A stretch of DNA of 64,000 bases from Allobosea sp. LC85 (GTDB lineage: Bacteria > Pseudomonadota > Alphaproteobacteria > Rhizobiales > Beijerinckiaceae): contig NZ_JPKG01000004.1 of NCBI RefSeq assembly GCF_000735605.1, positions 124,001 through 188,000 of the forward strand, given 5' to 3'. This document shows positions 60,828 through 64,000 of this stretch, in pieces. The translations under genes and the position numbers were made by a program. The notes below the pieces were generated by a model. That model had not been told where the DNA came from and made no database searches. It saw nothing but the letters and a program-made list of their open reading frames with translations. Within the stretch, counting starts at the first letter, position 1. Each line of letters begins with the position of its first letter.

Positions 60828-61568
60828 ATGCGGATCATCGGACATCGCGGCGCGCGCAATATCTGGGCGGAGAACAGCCTCAGCGGCTTCCGCAACGTCT
60901 GCGGCCTCAAGGTCGATGCGGTCGAGCTCGATGTGCATCTCTCCGCCGACGGCGAGATCATGGTGATCCATGATCCGCTGCTCGAGCGCACCACGGACCA
61001 TAAGGGGCCGGTGGCCCAGCTCTCCCGCGAAGCGCTGCGCAAGGTTCGGCTCAACGACACGCTGGGCGAGACGATCCCGACCTTGCCGGCCGTGCTCGAT
61101 CTCTTCGCGCCGACCGGCATCGAGCTCGAGATCGAGATGAAGATGGATGCGCTCGGCAATCCCTATCCCGGCCTGCTGGAGAAGGTCATCGCCCTGGTCG
61201 AGGAGAGGCGCATGGCCTCGCGCGTCGTCCTGACCTGCTTCGTTCCGGAGGTCATCGAGGAGATCAAGGCGAAGGCGCCGCATATGCGCCGGCTCGCTTC
61301 GGTCGATCGCCGCTCCTGCGAAGCTTTTGGCGGCTTTGAGGCGACGTTGCGGCGCTTCGTCGATCTCGGCTGCATCATTGCCGTCGAGCAGTCGTTGCTG
61401 CGTCTCGCACTCGATCGCGCGGTCGGCATTGTCGGGCGCGAAAAACTCGGCGTCTGGGTGCCGAACACCTTGCGCGAGCTCGATTACTGGCTGGGACAGC
61501 CGATCTCACAGATCACCAGCGATCGCCCCGATCTCGCCCTGCAGCTGCTGGCCGCGAAGGGAGGGTGA
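60828..61568 (+). CDS. ugpQ: Glycerophosphodiester phosphodiesterase UgpQ
   Basis: A 246-residue cytoplasmic GDPD with the TIM-barrel motifs IIGHRGARNIWAENSLSGF (catalytic His and Glu, residues 3-21), AVELDVHLSADGEIMVIHD near residue 37 (metal Glu/Asp and second His), and ELEIEMKMDA near residue 107. It should hydrolyse imported glycerophosphodiesters to glycerol-3-phosphate and an alcohol, unlike the two calcineurin-type enzymes of the first operon. It follows ugpE by 30 bp, the usual ugp order. Confidence 0.92.
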   Translation: MRIIGHRGARNIWAENSLSGFRNVCGLKVDAVELDVHLSADGEIMVIHDPLLERTTDHKGPVAQLSREALRKVRLNDTLGETIPTLPAVLDLFAPTGIELEIEMKMDALGNPYPGLLEKVIALVEERRMASRVVLTCFVPEVIEEIKAKAPHMRRLASVDRRSCEAFGGFEATLRRFVDLGCIIAVEQSLLRLALDRAVGIVGREKLGVWVPNTLRELDYWLGQPISQITSDRPDLALQLLAAKGG

Positions 61569-61572
61569 GGCC

Positions 61573-63060
61573 ATGGCCGTCACTCTGTCGCGGGCCCGGC
61601 TGGAGGAGATCGGGAGTTCGGTCTCCCGGCCGCGCTACGGGCTGCAGGATCTGAGCGCCGGCATCGTCCATTTCGGCGTCGGTAATTTTCACCGCGCCCA
61701 TCAGGCCTGCTATCTCGACGAACTCTTCGAGAGCGGTGTCGATCGCGACTGGGCGATCATCGGCACCGGCGTGCAGGAGGGCGATGCCGCGATGGGGCGC
61801 GATCTCGCGGCACAGGACTTCCTGACCACGGTCGTCGCGCAGGAAGCGACGTCCTCGCAGGCGCGGATCACCGGCGCGATGATCGATTTCATCGCGCCCG
61901 GTGACAGGGCCGCGCTGCTGGCCCACCTCGTCGACGCCCGCACGCGGATCGTCTCGCTCACCGTCACCGAGGGCGGCTACTATGTCGATCCGGCAACGCA
62001 GTCCTTCGACGCGAACCACCCCGATATCATTGCGGATGCCGCCGATCGTCTCGCCTCTCCAAAGACCGCCTTCGGGCTGATCGGGGCCGCCCTGCTGCAA
62101 CGCCGCGCCGCCGGCCTTCAGCCCTTTACGGTAATGTCCTGCGACAACCTGCCGGGCAATGGCCATGTCACGGAAAACGCCGTCGCCGGGCTCGTGGAGC
62201 TGGTCGACCGCTCGGATGCGCACTGGATTCGCGAGAGCGTCGCCTTTCCCAATGGAATGGTCGACCGCATCACGCCCGCGACCTCGGAGCGCGAGCGTGC
62301 GACCTTGCGCGGCGATTTCGGCATCGACGACCGGCGCCCGGTCTTCTGCGAGGATTTCCGGCAATGGGTGCTGGAGGATCGTTTTTCCGCCGGGCGGCCA
62401 CGGCTCGAACAGGTCGGCGTGCAGTTCGTTGCCGATGTCGCGCCCTTCGAGCTGATGAAGATCCGTATCCTGAATGGCGGGCACGCCGCCATCGCCTATC
62501 CCGCCGGCCTGCTCGATATCCATTTCGTCCATGAGGCGATGGCGGACCCGCAGATCGCGCGCTTCCTCCGGGCGCTGCTCGACGACGAGATCATTCCGCT
62601 CGTGCCGCCGGTGCCCAACACGGATCTTACGACCTATCGGCGGACGATCGAACGGCGCTTCGCCAATCCGAAGATCGGCGACACCATCCGTCGGCTCTGC
62701 CTGGACGGCTCGAACCGCCAACCAAAGTTCATCCTGCCGACGCTGCGCGACGCAGCTTGCGCCGGCCGCCCCATCGACGGGCTCGCGCTCGTCTCAGCGC
62801 TCTGGTGCCGCTACTGCTATGGCGAAACCGAAAGCGGAAAGCTGATCGCGCCGAACGATCCGAGCTGGCAACGGCTGACGGAGCAGGCCCGCAAGGCCAG
62901 GTCCCGGCCTGAAGCCTGGCTCGAAATGCGGGATGTCTATGGCGATCTGGCGGACGACCCGCGCTTCCGGGAGGCTTTCGGGCAGGCCCTGCAACGGCTC
63001 TGGCGCATCGGCACGCGAGCGAGCCTCGCCCACTATCTGGCACGCGCTGCCGCTGGCTGA
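61573..63060 (+). CDS. Mannitol/arabinitol dehydrogenase family protein (long-chain MDR-unrelated PSLDR)
   Basis: A 495-residue polyol-specific long-chain dehydrogenase. The NAD-binding N terminus is IVHFGVGNFHRAHQACYLDE near residue 28; VMSCDNLPGNGHVTENAVAG lies near residue 177; the catalytic motif is MKIRILNGGHAAIAYPAG near residue 296 (Lys, Asn and His of the K-x4-N-x2-H type). These enzymes oxidise mannitol, arabinitol or sorbitol to ketoses. D-arabinitol to D-xylulose would connect to xylB upstream. GAGGGTGAGG precedes ATG 61573, 4 bp after the ugpQ stop codon. Confidence 0.92.
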   Translation: MAVTLSRARLEEIGSSVSRPRYGLQDLSAGIVHFGVGNFHRAHQACYLDELFESGVDRDWAIIGTGVQEGDAAMGRDLAAQDFLTTVVAQEATSSQARITGAMIDFIAPGDRAALLAHLVDARTRIVSLTVTEGGYYVDPATQSFDANHPDIIADAADRLASPKTAFGLIGAALLQRRAAGLQPFTVMSCDNLPGNGHVTENAVAGLVELVDRSDAHWIRESVAFPNGMVDRITPATSERERATLRGDFGIDDRRPVFCEDFRQWVLEDRFSAGRPRLEQVGVQFVADVAPFELMKIRILNGGHAAIAYPAGLLDIHFVHEAMADPQIARFLRALLDDEIIPLVPPVPNTDLTTYRRTIERRFANPKIGDTIRRLCLDGSNRQPKFILPTLRDAACAGRPIDGLALVSALWCRYCYGETESGKLIAPNDPSWQRLTEQARKARSRPEAWLEMRDVYGDLADDPRFREAFGQALQRLWRIGTRASLAHYLARAAAG

Positions 63061-63236
63061 GGCCGCCAGCGGTCAGGGGCCTGCGCCGGGGGACGGGCGC
63101 CATGTGGGCCTCAGGCGAATGTCGGCTCGCGGAAACACACCGATCACGGACGCTATCGAGCCGCCGCTCGACATGGCGGCCCGCCGTTCAAGTCTCTTCT
63201 GCGCCAGAGTTCCGTTTGCGCCGCGACGGAGCGAAA

Positions 63237-64000
63237 CTATCGCGACTTCAGCGCGCCCATCCGACAAATGTCGACCGGGCGCGCCAATCCTTTGAGTACG
63301 ACCGGACCGATCTCTTCCACATCGACGACGCCGCCGACGGCCGCCGCGACCTTCCGCGTCATCAGGATCTCGCCACTCCTGGCATCTGCGCATAGACGCG
63401 CTGCGACATTGGTCACGGTCCCGATCGCGGTGTAGTCCGTTCGATCCTCGAACCCGATCTGCCCCAGCGTCGCATAACCCTGTGATATCCCGATCCCGAA
63501 GCCAAGTGCGTGACCGCGTCCGCGCCAGGTTTCTGCCAGGTCGCCGATCTTGCAGCGGATCGCGTCGGCCAACCGGACAGCCTGGGCGGGAGCGTCGGGA
63601 GATGGGACAGGATCATTGAAAAGCACCATGATGCCGTCGCCGGAAAAATGGTCCAGCGTCCCCTCATATTGCCGTACCAGTGGCCCCAGCACACCGTGAT
63701 ACTCCCCAAGCGCGGCCATGACTTCTTCCGGCTCCGCTGATTCCGCAAAGGCTGTGAAGCCCCGCAGGTCGCAGAATAGGACGACCACCTCGCGTCGATG
63801 GCTGTGAAGCAGGCCGTCATCACCGCCCGAGAGCACGATATCCGCGATCTGGGGTGCCAGGAACCGCTTGAGCCTGCCGATGCGTTCGAGCTCGCCAACC
63901 TGGACCGCGACGCGCTGTTCGAGCGTGCTGTTCCACGCGGCAAGCTCGGAGGCCTGCCTCGCCAGATGCTCGGCCTGATCCCGGACCTGGTGGTGAAGCT
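63237..64000 (-). CDS. Class III adenylate/guanylate cyclase (5' end outside window)
   Basis: At least 254 C-terminal residues of a class III nucleotide cyclase. The catalytic domain shows VVVLFCDLRGFTAFAES (first metal Asp), FSGDGIMVLFNDPVP (second metal Asp), and DYTAIGTVTNVAARLCADAR (transition-state Asn/Arg region). Upstream, to the window edge, is a coiled-coil-like linker with LARQASELAAWNSTLEQRVA and IGRLKRFLAPQIADIVLSGG, typical of cyclases with an N-terminal GAF or PAS sensor. The frame stays open to base 64000, so the apparent GTG at 63836 is internal. It probably makes cAMP. Confidence 0.9.
   Translation of the reverse strand, partial: LHHQVRDQAEHLARQASELAAWNSTLEQRVAVQVGELERIGRLKRFLAPQIADIVLSGGDDGLLHSHRREVVVLFCDLRGFTAFAESAEPEEVMAALGEYHGVLGPLVRQYEGTLDHFSGDGIMVLFNDPVPSPDAPAQAVRLADAIRCKIGDLAETWRGRGHALGFGIGISQGYATLGQIGFEDRTDYTAIGTVTNVAARLCADARSGEILMTRKVAAAVGGVVDVEEIGPVVLKGLARPVDICRMGALKSR

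Noticed and set aside
58881..61283. 800-codon minus-strand open frame
   Set aside because: It is antisense to ugpA, ugpE and ugpQ. The composition (Gln, Asp, Glu, Arg, His) is that of a complement frame and no domain is visible.
63237..63836. Cyclase gene starting at the GTG at 63836
   Set aside because: The frame stays open to the window edge and codes for the coiled-coil linker expected before this catalytic domain, so the true start is outside the window.

Overview
The window is GC-rich, densely packed chromosomal DNA of an alphaproteobacterium. The order Hyphomicrobiales (Rhizobiales) is likely, and a Bosea-like genome is my best guess. That rests on many ABC uptake operons with LysR or SorC regulators, a FixJ-type response regulator, a Cys-type intracellular PHB depolymerase, a DUF1127 protein, and two-palindrome intergenic mosaic repeats resembling rhizobial RIME elements. 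No tRNA, rRNA or CRISPR array was recognised.

Region 1 (1-29.8 kb) is ordinary metabolic chromosome. It starts inside an SsuB/TauB-type ATPase gene followed by an FMN-dependent monooxygenase. Next is an amino-acid-type ABC operon with an M20 hydrolase, then a LysR gene, a Tat-exported beta-carbonic anhydrase, an orphan peptide-type binding protein, a GyrI-like protein, and a TetR operon with a GFA-fold protein. Further on are a DAO-type oxidoreductase, a uronate-dehydrogenase-like enzyme, hydantoinase/oxoprolinase hyuA-hyuB with a divergent LysR gene, a LysE/ArgP-type exporter-regulator pair, an Rrf2-methyltransferase pair, a VapBC-like pair, a VOC protein, an exported amidohydrolase, a CPA1 antiporter and an amine oxidase.

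Region 2 (29.8-42.5 kb) looks accessory and rearranged. It holds an IS110-family element with candidate ends, IS6 and IS3 remnants, a 1166-residue four-PAS sensor kinase, a receiver-only response regulator, a receiver remnant cut off at a palindromic repeat, phaZ with an internal 63-bp duplication, and a FixJ-like regulator. It also holds an unknown six-helix membrane protein lying between two inverted 86-bp copies of what looks like a structured 5' leader.

Region 3 (42.5-63.1 kb) is the most coherent block and my candidate for an undescribed system. One operon carries a calcineurin-like phosphodiesterase, a UgpC/MalK-type ATPase, two permeases, a binding protein, a GpdQ-like phosphodiesterase and an inositol-monophosphatase-family enzyme. 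After a short insert (GFA protein, CadC-like regulator, DUF1127 protein) come SorC regulator 1, a zinc polyol dehydrogenase, xylulokinase, a HAD phosphatase, SorC regulator 2, ugpB-ugpA-ugpE without an ATPase, ugpQ and a mannitol-dehydrogenase-family enzyme. Candidate operators tie the parts together: ATACATTTGT occurs at 42.5 and 53.1 kb, and GAGCAT/ATGCTC dyads occur at 55.7 and 57.5 kb. I infer a two-transporter pathway that imports glycerol-, polyol- or sugar-phosphodiesters, cleaves them, removes phosphate, and oxidises and phosphorylates the released polyol. The substrate is not known.

The window ends inside a class III adenylate/guanylate cyclase gene on the minus strand.
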